DNA of 64,000 bases from contig NZ_JARXWN010000017.1 in NCBI RefSeq assembly GCF_029892965.1, positions 33,820 through 97,819 on the forward strand, in the 5' to 3' direction. Positions within the stretch are counted from its first letter, which is position 1. Each line of letters begins with the position of its first letter. This document shows, in pieces, positions 50,037 to 58,105 of this stretch. The notes beneath the pieces were generated by a model. It was not told the origin of the DNA and did not search any database. It saw nothing but the letters and a program-made list of their open reading frames with translations. The stretch is from Dysgonomonas sp. PF1-14. GTDB taxonomy: Bacteria; Bacteroidota; Bacteroidia; Bacteroidales; Dysgonomonadaceae. The position numbers were made by a program, and so were the translations under genes.

Positions 50037-50825
50037 TTACTTACCCAACGATTTTATTAAATCGATCTCTCTGTCTGACAATTTCCATACTATATCATTG
50101 CTTTTTTCCGCAGCCAGCTTTTCCGCAGCCAGCTTTTCCGCAGCCAGCTTTTCCGCAGCGACTTCGTTTGAAATAAGGAAACCGTTACCGAATATGCTTT
50201 TCTTGGCATTCTTTTGCGATTCTAAAGCCTTGCAATATGCTACATCTTTTTTTGCGATATTTAACGGTATTCCTTTTTCAACGATGGACGACACCATGCT
50301 TACAGTTAAGACGTTATCCGGATACTGATATTTAGGCAAAGTGACAGCATCCTTTTTTTTATTCGCTTCTTTCAGTTTGTTGTACAGATCGGGAACGCCA
50401 AGTATGATAGTGTCTGGAAAGATATTTGCGCGAAAAGAAGTTTTCACCTGCGCACCGTTTTCATAGATTATATCAGCACCACATACTACATATGTGCAGT
50501 TTTCCAGCAGCGAGGAAAAAAGTGTCAGGTGTGGGCTGAATAAGAAATATTTGATATTATTTTCGGTATAATAACGGCATATCTCCGCAATGATCGAAAA
50601 AGGCGGGTTGTCAATGACTATACAATTTTCGGGGTATATGAATTTTTTGTAATCGCCGCCCGGATAGAACGGTCGCACGACTTCCATACCTGCCAGATCG
50701 TAATTTTCAGCCACCCAATTTAAAACACAGTCGTAGATTGCTGGCGGTGTATAGCAGTCGTCAGTCGTTTTTTTAGGTTTGAACTTGTCTACAAATGCCT
50801 CGTATTCGTCAAATAGATTATTCAT
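50037..50825 (-). CDS. phage adenine-type DNA methyltransferase-like protein
   Basis: The 262-residue protein has the target motif DNPPF (residues 72-76, in CIVIDNPPFSIIAEICRYY), preceded by CYTPPAIYDCVLNWVAENYD and VVRPFYPGGDYKKF, as in stand-alone phage N6-adenine methyltransferases. There is no classical FxGxG motif, so the SAM site is diverged. The C-terminal part carries AAEKL repeated almost four times, encoded by 15-bp tandem repeats. No restriction partner is nearby, so it probably modifies phage DNA against host restriction. Confidence 0.65.
   Translation of the reverse strand: MNNLFDEYEAFVDKFKPKKTTDDCYTPPAIYDCVLNWVAENYDLAGMEVVRPFYPGGDYKKFIYPENCIVIDNPPFSIIAEICRYYTENNIKYFLFSPHLTLFSSLLENCTYVVCGADIIYENGAQVKTSFRANIFPDTIILGVPDLYNKLKEANKKKDAVTLPKYQYPDNVLTVSMVSSIVEKGIPLNIAKKDVAYCKALESQKNAKKSIFGNGFLISNEVAAEKLAAEKLAAEKLAAEKSNDIVWKLSDREIDLIKSLGK
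50104..50159 (-). repeat. 15-bp tandem repeat inside the methyltransferase gene
   Basis: TTTTCCGCAGCCAGC is present three times without a mismatch (50104-50148), plus a partial fourth copy (to 50159). The unit is five codons (AAEKL), so changes in copy number keep the frame and lengthen a charged helix. Confidence 0.9.
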
Positions 50826-50836
50826 TTTGTTTATAA

Positions 50837-51253
50837 TTAGTAATGTTGTCCCCGTTTGGGGTTACTTCCAAATTTTATAATGCCTGTCCCGTTTTCGCCG
50901 TTTTCATCTTCCTGTACAGGCAGATCGGGGTCTATATCACCTTTCTGTACGCCGCGCAGCCAAGCTATTGCCCTGTCGTAGCGGTCTTGCCGCAATTTCA
51001 GTTCATGCCCCGCATTGCACAATACCAAAAAGTGCCATGTAGCTATGTCCTTTATCCATATCAAAAGCAAGGGGTTGCGCTGGTCGCCCATCGCCCCGAA
51101 TACTTTTTCGAGATCGTATGCTTTTAGGTAGCCTTTCGCTTCTATTATCGCGCCCTGTATGGCTGCCGTGAGTATTGTCGGGTCGTTGCGTTGTATGACA
51201 TCGACATTTTCAGCGTACAGGTGCGTCTTCATTTCCTCATTAGTAAGAAACAT
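50837..51253 (-). CDS. Mu gp36-like (DUF1320) head-tail protein
   Basis: The 138-residue protein reads MFLTNEEMKTHLYAENVDVI, AAIQGAIIEAKGYLKAYDLE, NPLLLIWIKDIATWHFLVLC and DRYDRAIAWLRGVQKGDIDP, which is the DUF1320/gp36 pattern of helical connector proteins. It ends in a Gly/Asn/Glu-rich tail. The start overlaps the upstream gene's stop by 14 bp. Confidence 0.8.
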   Translation of the reverse strand: MFLTNEEMKTHLYAENVDVIQRNDPTILTAAIQGAIIEAKGYLKAYDLEKVFGAMGDQRNPLLLIWIKDIATWHFLVLCNAGHELKLRQDRYDRAIAWLRGVQKGDIDPDLPVQEDENGENGTGIIKFGSNPKRGQHY

Positions 51254-51530
51254 AGCCGTCAGGGTTTAGAGTGTCATAAAAGCAAATCTTATCAAAGTCC
51301 TCACCTACCTTGAGCCCGTTCCTTAGCAGCCCGATACGCTTCTGTGCCTGTATCTGCTGTCTGTTCCATGCCTTGTACTCATAGCCGAAAAAGAAGACAC
51401 GGTAGCGCTTGCCCGTTTTAGCATGCAGCTTGTCTGCTTTTACTATAGCCTTAGCCAAAAAATAACTATTACCCTTAAACCGGATATAAAGCTTTACAGC
51501 GATGTTTTTGATACGTTTTTTCAGTCTCAT
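51240..51530 (-). CDS. hypothetical basic phage protein (96 aa)
   Basis: A Lys/Arg/Tyr-rich protein (MRLKKRIKNIAVKLYIRFKG; YFLAKAIVKADKLHAKTGKR; YRVFFFGYEYKAWNRQQIQA) located directly after the large terminase. It begins one base after the terminase stop. DNA binding is plausible from charge; no family recognised. Confidence 0.6.
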   Translation of the reverse strand: MRLKKRIKNIAVKLYIRFKGNSYFLAKAIVKADKLHAKTGKRYRVFFFGYEYKAWNRQQIQAQKRIGLLRNGLKVGEDFDKICFYDTLNPDGYVSY

Positions 51531-51531
51531 A

Positions 51532-53118
51532 TTAAAATTTATTAGAGCCTCTTTCCCTAGTTCCTACAGTGTAAGAGCTGGGTGTAAGCTGGCTTAGTTT
51601 ACTATTAGCGATGAAATACCCGCCCTCGATGCAGTCTACACCGTCGGCAGGTGCTGACAGGCGGGGTGTAACCATTTTGAATTGTTCCTCAAGGCGCTGC
51701 ATGTGCGGGTTGCCTCTTTCACTTTCGTTCAGTATCAGGTTGCCTTGTCTGTTTAGTGGCTCAAGGTTACCCTCAATACGTGCAAACTTGTCAGGCTTGC
51801 GGCGTTCATCGGGCGTAATGTTTATTATCTTATTGTATTTGTCCCGTGCCTGTGCAAAAAGTGGAATAAAGACCTGTTCATAGAATGGGTTTTGCAACGT
51901 ATTATTCTCGATATAGTTGTAGACCTGATTGCGGTCTTTTACAAATTTGTCAATATGATAAAACCAATCTACAAACTCGGAATTGGTAACCCTGTCTAAA
52001 TAGCCCGTAATAACATAAAGCCTGCCCTCGTGAATGCCGATCAAAAAAGAAGATTTGTAAGAATTAGCTAAGCTCTTTGTGTTGTTGCTCGGTGATGGGT
52101 CGCTATAGTTGATAAGGAAAGGAAACGTATTTAGCGCTGGTACTTTGCCCCATGTAACCTCTTTGAATGTATCACCCTCAGATACGGGGTTATTATAGCA
52201 TTCTTTTTGTACAGCCGATGCCGATACGTCAGACTGCACAATGTCTATTTGCTCTTCTGAATTTTTCTCTATCCAAACGCTCTTACCATAAAGAAAGTCG
52301 TTTTTAGGGTCGGGCTTGTTTATATTCACCATCCGGATATTTTTAATATCCCAGATGCCCCGCCCCTTTTTTGAAAGCTCAAGGGCTTTATTTCCTGCCC
52401 TTACTATTGCGCAATCCTTAGCGATAACATTGCCAGCCCACAAAGTCAGTAAGGGCTCAGACCATGAACGTGTAAAATAGAGCGCCGTTTCAAACCACTC
52501 AAATTTTTTATTGATAATATCAATATTCCTGCAATCGGCATCTGTGTCGAAGTCGTCGGGTAGTATTACATCGGGGCGCACGTTTTCTACACGCGTACCG
52601 CGCGGCGACTGCCCGGCACCCAGCGCACGGAAAGCAGCGCCTTTTTTAATTATAAATTCGCCGTCTTCCCATTTGATGCCCTTTTGCATGCCATAATAAA
52701 ACTCTATGCGCTTGTTGCCCTCAAAATTACCTTTGTACGGTGCCAGTAGTCGCTCGGCATTGTCGTAGCTGTTAGATACTAAAAGCACATTCTTTTTGCG
52801 TCCGGTCAAAACCAAATACATGACAATCATCATTATTATTGTCGATTTGGCTAATTCCCTAGCCCATGACAACACTGCATAAAACTGGGGGTGTTTGATT
52901 ATCATTAATATTATCACGATCTGCCATTTGGCAAATTTAGACTTGGCGTAGTTTGGGAATAGTTCATACATCCACTCTATAGGGTCGTCTTCCAGTTCCT
53001 TGCGCTTTTTTTCGCGCTCGGCATAGCTCATATTTGAATCTATGGTAGTTTCAGCCTGTATGTTCTGTACGTATTTGTCCCAGTCTAAAACCGCTTGCTT
53101 ATCTACTTGCTTTGCCAT
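51532..53118 (-). CDS. large terminase subunit (Mu gp28-like)
   Basis: The 528-residue protein has a variant Walker A SWARELAKST (residues 84-93), typical of these terminases, and Walker B VILPDDFDTD (184-193), preceded by GAGQSPRGTRVENVRPD. The C-terminal nuclease half includes INYSDPSPSNN, LIGIHEGRLYVITGYLD, IENNTLQNPFYEQVFIPLF and ADGVDCIEGG, with Asp residues for metal ions. It pumps phage DNA into the prohead and cuts it. It is the second gene of the leftward packaging operon. Confidence 0.9.
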   Translation of the reverse strand: MAKQVDKQAVLDWDKYVQNIQAETTIDSNMSYAEREKKRKELEDDPIEWMYELFPNYAKSKFAKWQIVIILMIIKHPQFYAVLSWARELAKSTIIMMIVMYLVLTGRKKNVLLVSNSYDNAERLLAPYKGNFEGNKRIEFYYGMQKGIKWEDGEFIIKKGAAFRALGAGQSPRGTRVENVRPDVILPDDFDTDADCRNIDIINKKFEWFETALYFTRSWSEPLLTLWAGNVIAKDCAIVRAGNKALELSKKGRGIWDIKNIRMVNINKPDPKNDFLYGKSVWIEKNSEEQIDIVQSDVSASAVQKECYNNPVSEGDTFKEVTWGKVPALNTFPFLINYSDPSPSNNTKSLANSYKSSFLIGIHEGRLYVITGYLDRVTNSEFVDWFYHIDKFVKDRNQVYNYIENNTLQNPFYEQVFIPLFAQARDKYNKIINITPDERRKPDKFARIEGNLEPLNRQGNLILNESERGNPHMQRLEEQFKMVTPRLSAPADGVDCIEGGYFIANSKLSQLTPSSYTVGTRERGSNKF

Positions 53119-53119
53119 T

Positions 53120-53572
53120 TTATCTTAACCTTTCTTTAATAAAAGCGTCGAAATACATTGTCAGTTCTTTGGCTTTGTCGAGGTCTGACAGGCGCAGCCA
53201 GTCAATAAACTGCTTTGATACGCCGATAATCTCGGATAAGCCCGTTTCCCTTTCAAGCTTTTCAATAGCTGATGCCAGCTTTGTGATAGTATCGGCTTCG
53301 CCAGTTGTCGGGAAACGTTCAGCAATGGGGCGCTCAAGTATTTTTTCTTGTAATAGCTGTAATTGTTGATATAGTCGCGCGAGCTGCTCTTCGCGTGTGA
53401 TGGTGATAGAGGTCTTTAGCAGTTGCCAGTTTTCGGTATTTACCCATTTGCTCAGGGTTGCAGGTCGTACCCCTACACGTTCGGCTATTTCAGCCTGTGT
53501 AAGGTTCTCTTTTGTAAACAGCAGCTTTGCCCATTCTTTCTTTTGGCTGATTGATAACTCTTGTTTTGCCAT
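53120..53572 (-). CDS. small terminase-like HTH protein (DUF1804/Mu gp27-like)
   Basis: ATG 53572 gives MAKQELSISQKKEWAKLLFT; longer starts add 51 residues of basic, cysteine-rich, non-protein-like sequence. It contains a helix-turn-helix NLTQAEIAERVGVRPATLSK and WVNTENWQLLKTS, then a coiled coil (LYQQLQLLQEKILERP). This is the usual form of a small terminase that recognises phage DNA. It ends 1 bp before the large terminase start. Confidence 0.85.
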   Translation of the reverse strand: MAKQELSISQKKEWAKLLFTKENLTQAEIAERVGVRPATLSKWVNTENWQLLKTSITITREEQLARLYQQLQLLQEKILERPIAERFPTTGEADTITKLASAIEKLERETGLSEIIGVSKQFIDWLRLSDLDKAKELTMYFDAFIKERLR

Positions 53573-53584
53573 CTTTTTTTGTAG

Positions 53585-53654
53585 CAAAACTAACCCGCAT
53601 ACGAATGGTAAAAAAGAAAAGTTACAAGGGTTAAAACAATCATTACAAGCGTTA
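53585..53654. promoter_or_regulatory. divergent late control region with 12-bp direct repeats
   Basis: TTACAAGGGTTA (53622-53633) and TTACAAGCGTTA (53643-53654) differ at one base and start 21 bp apart, two helical turns, a spacing suited to an activator dimer. On the minus strand TAGTTTTG (53592-53585) matches the -7 consensus next to the packaging operon, without a -33 box. An activator-dependent late promoter, like Mu C/Mor control, is inferred. Confidence 0.45.
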
Positions 53655-53712
53655 TAATAATTCTTGCCATGCCTCTTTTTTGCCTTTTTCTTTGTGAAAA
53701 ACAAGCGAAAAA

Positions 53713-54726
53713 ATGGCAAAATCACAAAATAATAACACCCATAGATTTACACTGCTTGATGAAAGTGTAGTGTCCTATGGTTTCAGAGTATTAATTACGG
53801 GGGTTGATCTGTCTCAATTCAAGCGTAATCCTATTTTTTTGAGTTATCACTTTGACGACAAACTACCAATCGGGCGATGTGTTAATGTGTGGAAAGAAAA
53901 CAAGCAGATACTTATTGATGTCGAATTTGATGAAGCCGATACCGATGAAGAGGTACAGCGCATAATCGGAAAGGTGAAAAGGGGCTTTATTAAAATGGTT
54001 TCGGCAGGGCTTGCCGACCTTGTTTTCAGCGAAGACCCTAAGCTTATGCTTGAGGGGCAAACCTTACCCACTATCATAAAATGCCGCTTGCGTGAAGCTT
54101 CGATAGTTGGCATAGGAGCAAATCATAATGCCCTTAAATTCTATGACAATGAAGACATAGAGATCGACATATCAGACGAAATAAAACTATCTGATTTTAT
54201 TAAACCATATAAACAAGAAAATCAAATGAACAAAGAATTATTGAAGTTATTGAACCTATCCGACAACGCCAACGATGCGGCTGTATTAGCGGCTATCGTT
54301 ACGCTACAGGATAGTAATAAAACGCTTGGCGAAGAGAACACAACCCTAAAGACCAAGCTTGAAGCAGTGGAACTGGCAGATAAAACCGCCAAGCAATCGG
54401 AAGCCGCAGCTCTTGTCGATGCTGCCGTTAAGTCGGGCAAGATCAATGACGATGCAGAAAAGTCTGTGTCTAAAAAATGGCTTGAGCTATTTGATAAAGA
54501 CCATGAGGGTACTAAAAAGCTACTTGACAGCCTGCCAGCCCGTCAGCCTGTAGTCGAAAAAATCGACGAAACAAAAAAAGGGAATCAGGCAGAACTTACC
54601 GATCTGAGCGCGAAGAGCTGGGACGAACTCGACAAAGGCGGCAAGCTTATCATGCTTAAAGATAAGTACCCCGAAGTTTACGCCGATAAATACGAGCAGG
54701 AGTTTGGCAAAAAACCAACTGCTTAA
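53713..54726 (+). CDS. prohead protease fused to scaffold (Mu I/Z-like)
   Basis: The 337-residue protein begins with an S78-like protease domain: KRNPIFLSYHFDDKLPIGRC with the likely catalytic His46, and IKMVSAGLADLVF with Ser97. From about residue 172 it is a coiled-coil scaffold (LNLSDNANDAAVLAAIVTLQ; TLGEENTTLKTKLEAVELAD). An internal ATG at 54227 (MNKELLKLL, after an A-rich leader) could give the scaffold alone, as in Mu where Z starts inside I. It opens the rightward capsid operon. Confidence 0.8.
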   Translation: MAKSQNNNTHRFTLLDESVVSYGFRVLITGVDLSQFKRNPIFLSYHFDDKLPIGRCVNVWKENKQILIDVEFDEADTDEEVQRIIGKVKRGFIKMVSAGLADLVFSEDPKLMLEGQTLPTIIKCRLREASIVGIGANHNALKFYDNEDIEIDISDEIKLSDFIKPYKQENQMNKELLKLLNLSDNANDAAVLAAIVTLQDSNKTLGEENTTLKTKLEAVELADKTAKQSEAAALVDAAVKSGKINDDAEKSVSKKWLELFDKDHEGTKKLLDSLPARQPVVEKIDETKKGNQAELTDLSAKSWDELDKGGKLIMLKDKYPEVYADKYEQEFGKKPTA

Positions 54727-54791
54727 ATCCGGTTTAAATTCGATTTAAAAAAACAATCAAAAGCAGTAATCATAACTAAACAATTAAGAAA

Positions 54792-56282
54792 ATGAAACAA
54801 AAACATGTAATTGCACTATTGTGTGCTATAGTATTCAACGTATTGAGCGCCTCTGCCGTGTCGGTAGTATCGGGCTTGCCCTTTGCGGGTGTGCTTGGTG
54901 CAAGCGGGCTGTTGAGCCTGTTCGGAGGTACAGCTACGGGCGCTCTGAATATGGGGCTGTCTGTCGAAATATGGCATAAAGCCATTATAGGCAACCTGTT
55001 TGCAGACAATTCCTTTCTGAGCAAGGCATTTAATGCCGATGAATATGTAACGGGCAGCCTTGTACATATACCGAATGCCGGACGACCATCCAAAACAGAG
55101 AAAAACAGGACTACAGTACCCGCCGCTGCTAAGAAGCGCGAAGATAAGGACGTAGAATATAAAATGAATGAATTTACTACCGACCCTATCTACATACCGA
55201 ACATCGAAACTGTCGAACTATCGTACAACAAACGTGAATCAGCAATTTCAGAAGACAGGGCGGTATTGCATGAAACTGTAGCAAATGACGTTCTTCTTTC
55301 TTGGAGTCCTACCAAAACAACCAGCATTTTGAAAACATCGGGCAGCGCCGTTGCTTCATATCTGAATGGGTCTACAGGATTCCGCAAAGCCTTGACCGTA
55401 GCCGATGTATTCAGGGTAATGACTGTGTTTAATGACAAGAATGTACCTCAAGAGGGGCGCTATGCTTTGCTTGATGCGCATATGTATTCACAGCTTTTAA
55501 ACAGCATGACAGATAAAGACGCTACGGCGTTCCATGCCGCTGCCGATGTAAAAAACGGCGTAGTAGGTAAGCTGGCTACGTTTAACTTCATGCTGCGCTC
55601 TAAATCTCTTATCTATAAGGCTGACGGCACACCGCTTGAGTGGCTGGTAGACGATGAAGACGACCCGCAAACATTCGACCCGACAGATAACGCAGGGGCA
55701 CTTTTTTGGTATGAGAAATATGTTTGCCGTTCTGTTGGTGAGATTAAAGCATTCGGCTCGGAAGACAACCCGCTGTACTATGGTGATATTTATTCGTTCC
55801 TGTTACGTGCTGGCGGTACTATCATGCGTGCAGACGGTAAAGGGGTTATTGCTTTGGTACAAGATACAGCGGAAGAGGGCTTCGTAGGTACAAGCACATT
55901 CTCTACTCAGGGCTTGGATATTAATTCAGGGCAGCCGGTATCTGCACAAACTTTAGAACTGTTGGTTACATCGCTTAGCGACTTGGCTGAGACAAACGCA
56001 GCACAGCAGGCATTTTTGGCAGAGTTCAAGGCTGAGCTCGACGAGCTGAAAGCAGCAACATCGACCGAAGCGGTAAGCACTGCCAGTGCTCCGGTAAATG
56101 ATGCAGGCACGCATCTGACACAGGCAGCTATCAAAAGGCTAAGCAGAAGCGCGCTTGAGGCATTCATCGCTGACAATAATCTTGTAATAGAAATTACAGA
56201 GGGCATGACAAACGCCCAGCTTGCCGATGCTATTATAGCAACACTTGGCGAGGGGTATTTCTCTGAACCTGTAACAGAGTAA
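54792..56282 (+). CDS. major capsid protein with hydrophobic N-terminal extension
   Basis: The 496-residue protein has a typical Mu-like/HK97 capsid body: LSVEIWHKAIIGNLFADNSF, ADEYVTGSLVHIPNAG, YSRKRESAI-like NKRESAISEDRAVLHETVAN and LLDAHMYSQLLNSM. Residues 1-53 are an unexpected hydrophobic stretch starting MKQKHVIALLCAIVFNVLSA; the usual capsid start would correspond to the internal Met at 54951. The C-terminus adds a spacer and a SAP/HeH-like motif (AIKRLSRSALEAFIADNNLV). The first ATG has a better A-rich leader, so the extension is kept. Confidence 0.8.
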   Translation: MKQKHVIALLCAIVFNVLSASAVSVVSGLPFAGVLGASGLLSLFGGTATGALNMGLSVEIWHKAIIGNLFADNSFLSKAFNADEYVTGSLVHIPNAGRPSKTEKNRTTVPAAAKKREDKDVEYKMNEFTTDPIYIPNIETVELSYNKRESAISEDRAVLHETVANDVLLSWSPTKTTSILKTSGSAVASYLNGSTGFRKALTVADVFRVMTVFNDKNVPQEGRYALLDAHMYSQLLNSMTDKDATAFHAAADVKNGVVGKLATFNFMLRSKSLIYKADGTPLEWLVDDEDDPQTFDPTDNAGALFWYEKYVCRSVGEIKAFGSEDNPLYYGDIYSFLLRAGGTIMRADGKGVIALVQDTAEEGFVGTSTFSTQGLDINSGQPVSAQTLELLVTSLSDLAETNAAQQAFLAEFKAELDELKAATSTEAVSTASAPVNDAGTHLTQAAIKRLSRSALEAFIADNNLVIEITEGMTNAQLADAIIATLGEGYFSEPVTE

Positions 56283-56286
56283 AGCA

Positions 56287-56697
56287 ATGGCACGAGGACT
56301 AAGAAACAATAACCCCCTGAACATTCGCCACAATGGTGATAAATGGCAGGGGGCGGTTGTCGGAACTGATAAATCCTTCATCACATTCAGCACTATGGCA
56401 TACGGTTACCGCGCCGCATTTGTAACGCTGGGTACGTATTTGTCGAAGTATGGACGCAACACGATAGATAAGATCATAAAGGCATGGGCACCTCCCGAAG
56501 ATAACAACGATACTGAAGCATACATAGCACAGGTTGTAAAGTTATCCGGCATACCGCGCCATCAGGTACTGACAGCAAAGGACGGCGATGCTTATATATG
56601 TATTGTTGCTGCTATGTCAAGAGTTGAAAACGGAAAGCAGGCAATACTATCCGATGTGGTTGCAGGCTTCAATCTACAAAGCAAAATAACAAGGTAA
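56287..56697 (+). CDS. endolysin-like lytic transglycosylase (P5-like)
   Basis: The 136-residue protein begins MARGLRNNNPLNIRHNGDKW and contains FITFSTMAYGYRAAFVTLGT and IIKAWAPPEDNNDTEAYIAQ. This is the 'RGLRNNNPGNI' family of phage structural/lytic proteins that cleave peptidoglycan. No signal peptide. It starts 4 bp after the capsid stop and precedes two membrane-associated lysis-type genes, so it belongs to a lysis cassette or acts as a virion-borne muralytic enzyme. Confidence 0.75.
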   Translation: MARGLRNNNPLNIRHNGDKWQGAVVGTDKSFITFSTMAYGYRAAFVTLGTYLSKYGRNTIDKIIKAWAPPEDNNDTEAYIAQVVKLSGIPRHQVLTAKDGDAYICIVAAMSRVENGKQAILSDVVAGFNLQSKITR

Positions 56698-56701
56698 GGT
56701 T

Positions 56702-57148
56702 ATGGAACTAAATTTTATAGAGGTCTCGCAGTTTATTCTCGCAGTTGTAACACTGGCGACAGGCTATTTCGGTTGGAAAGCCACTTCTGAAAAGAATAAG
56801 CTGAAAGCAGAGGTCGACGGCATGAAAGCTAATAACGAGGCACAGGAAATAAAGAATCAGAACTCGTGGCTAGACCTCTATAAAAAGCTCCATGACGACC
56901 AAGCAAGTCGCCTGCATAAGGCAGAGCTTGAGATACAAGGATTAAAAAAAGCACTAACACGATTTGAAGATGCGTTCAAAAAATACACTATTTGCCCTCA
57001 TGCTCCTTGTCCTATTCAGCTGGAGCTGTCGAAGCTCAAAACAAGAGACGACAAGCGAAGTAAGGGAAAGCGTACAGGAAGCCGACAGCGTGAGCCTACG
57101 AGTGACGAAGACGACCAAGCCGATAACGACCCCGCAGGCGACGGTTAA
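56702..57148 (+). CDS. membrane-anchored coiled-coil protein, holin/i-spanin-like
   Basis: The 148 residues have one N-terminal membrane segment (VSQFILAVVTLATGYFGW), a coiled coil (NKLKAEVDGMKANNEAQEIK; LHKAELEIQGLKKALTRFED), a CPHAPCPIQ motif and a hydrophilic tail. This is the layout of i-spanins and of Mu gp25-type (DUF2730) proteins. The 3' third overlaps, in another frame, a lipoprotein gene, as Rz and Rz1 do. Role in lysis is inferred from layout. Confidence 0.6.
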   Translation: MELNFIEVSQFILAVVTLATGYFGWKATSEKNKLKAEVDGMKANNEAQEIKNQNSWLDLYKKLHDDQASRLHKAELEIQGLKKALTRFEDAFKKYTICPHAPCPIQLELSKLKTRDDKRSKGKRTGSRQREPTSDEDDQADNDPAGDG

Positions 57149-57491
57149 GCTTAACATCGACCCCGCCGTACTGGCAAGCCTGCCGAAAGGGGCAAAGTTT
57201 GAAAATAAACAGGGAAACGCCACAGCTACGGCAACCATTGCCGACGATGGCACACTTGAAATAACAGCCAACTGCGACAGCCTTACGCTCTTAATAGATG
57301 AACTGACAACAGAGGTGTATCGCTACAAAGAAAGTAACAAGGCACTTGTAACCAAACTAAGTAAAAAAGAGACTATAGCGCTTAGCGGTTGGCAAAATTT
57401 TCAGATATGGTGCGGGCGCATCCTGCTGGGGTTATTTATAGTATTCATAATTTATAAAAAAATAAAATCAAAATGGCAGAAGAAAAAATAA
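56970..57491 (+). CDS. lipoprotein with C-terminal membrane helix, u-spanin-like
   Basis: ATG 56970 gives a lipoprotein signal MRSKNTLFALMLLVLFSWSC with the Cys at residue 20. A periplasmic part of about 115 residues follows (VKLNIDPAVLASLPKGAKFE; LTTEVYRYKESNKALVTKLS) and the C-terminus is a membrane helix, IWCGRILLGLFIVFIIYKKI. Outer-membrane lipid anchor plus C-terminal inner-membrane helix is the defining layout of unimolecular spanins, which fuse the two membranes at lysis. It overlaps its neighbours at both ends. Confidence 0.6.
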   Translation: MRSKNTLFALMLLVLFSWSCRSSKQETTSEVRESVQEADSVSLRVTKTTKPITTPQATVKLNIDPAVLASLPKGAKFENKQGNATATATIADDGTLEITANCDSLTLLIDELTTEVYRYKESNKALVTKLSKKETIALSGWQNFQIWCGRILLGLFIVFIIYKKIKSKWQKKK

Positions 57492-58096
57492 GAGTAAAAT
57501 GGCGAGTTGCAGGTATTGACTTCTCAGACAATACCGATATAGTAGACAAAGCTACAGCATTAGCCGCTGAATGGAAGACTGCGCCTGACACCTTGCGTGA
57601 TGATGAACTTCTAATAACGCCGCCTACAATTAACAAGACACCTATCTACTCGCATGAAGCCGATTCACCTGTGGAGAATGAAATTACGATAGGAGACCCA
57701 AGAAATATAGCCGGCTCATTTATTCGTATGACAATAGCGCAACTTGTAGAATTAATTGGGGGTAATTCAGATGGTACAGCTTATCTGATGGAAGATGTCC
57801 TCAAAATTTTACAAAAAGCAATAAGAATCAGATTTCAAGGCGGTGGCTGGGTAGTATATCCACGCGTTGAGGGCTATGTTCTGTTAGATATGAATGTGGG
57901 ATATAACAGCAGGGTTAAAGCTCCTTTTGATTTCACTCCGCTAGTTCCTGCTACAGGGGGCAATATAGTTGGAATTTGGGAAACAGATGTAACAGCTGTC
58001 ATTCCGGCACCACAAACAATAGTGGCTAAGGCTATGCCTCTCAGCGCTCCTGTAACTACTACAGAAACGACAACAACGTCAACAACCAAGAAATAA
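57473..58096 (+). CDS. tail tube-like structural protein
   Basis: The 207-residue protein (MAEEKIRVKWRVAGIDFSDN; PVENEITIGDPRNIAGSFIR; FQGGGWVVYPRVEGYVLLDM) is beta-rich with a Thr-rich tail. It lies between the lysis genes and the tail chaperones, where the major tail protein of long-tailed phages is found. Assignment by position and fold character; no signature motif. Confidence 0.5.
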   Translation: MAEEKIRVKWRVAGIDFSDNTDIVDKATALAAEWKTAPDTLRDDELLITPPTINKTPIYSHEADSPVENEITIGDPRNIAGSFIRMTIAQLVELIGGNSDGTAYLMEDVLKILQKAIRIRFQGGGWVVYPRVEGYVLLDMNVGYNSRVKAPFDFTPLVPATGGNIVGIWETDVTAVIPAPQTIVAKAMPLSAPVTTTETTTTSTTKK

Positions 58097-58105
58097 CGTT
58101 GATCT

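Noticed and set aside
50104..50159. Tandem repeats considered as a CRISPR array
   Set aside because: 15-bp units are contiguous with no spacers and encode AAEKL in frame.
53573..53725. N-terminal 51-residue extension of the small terminase
   Set aside because: The extra residues are basic and Cys-rich, overlap the divergent control region, and the ATG at 53572 begins a normal HTH protein.
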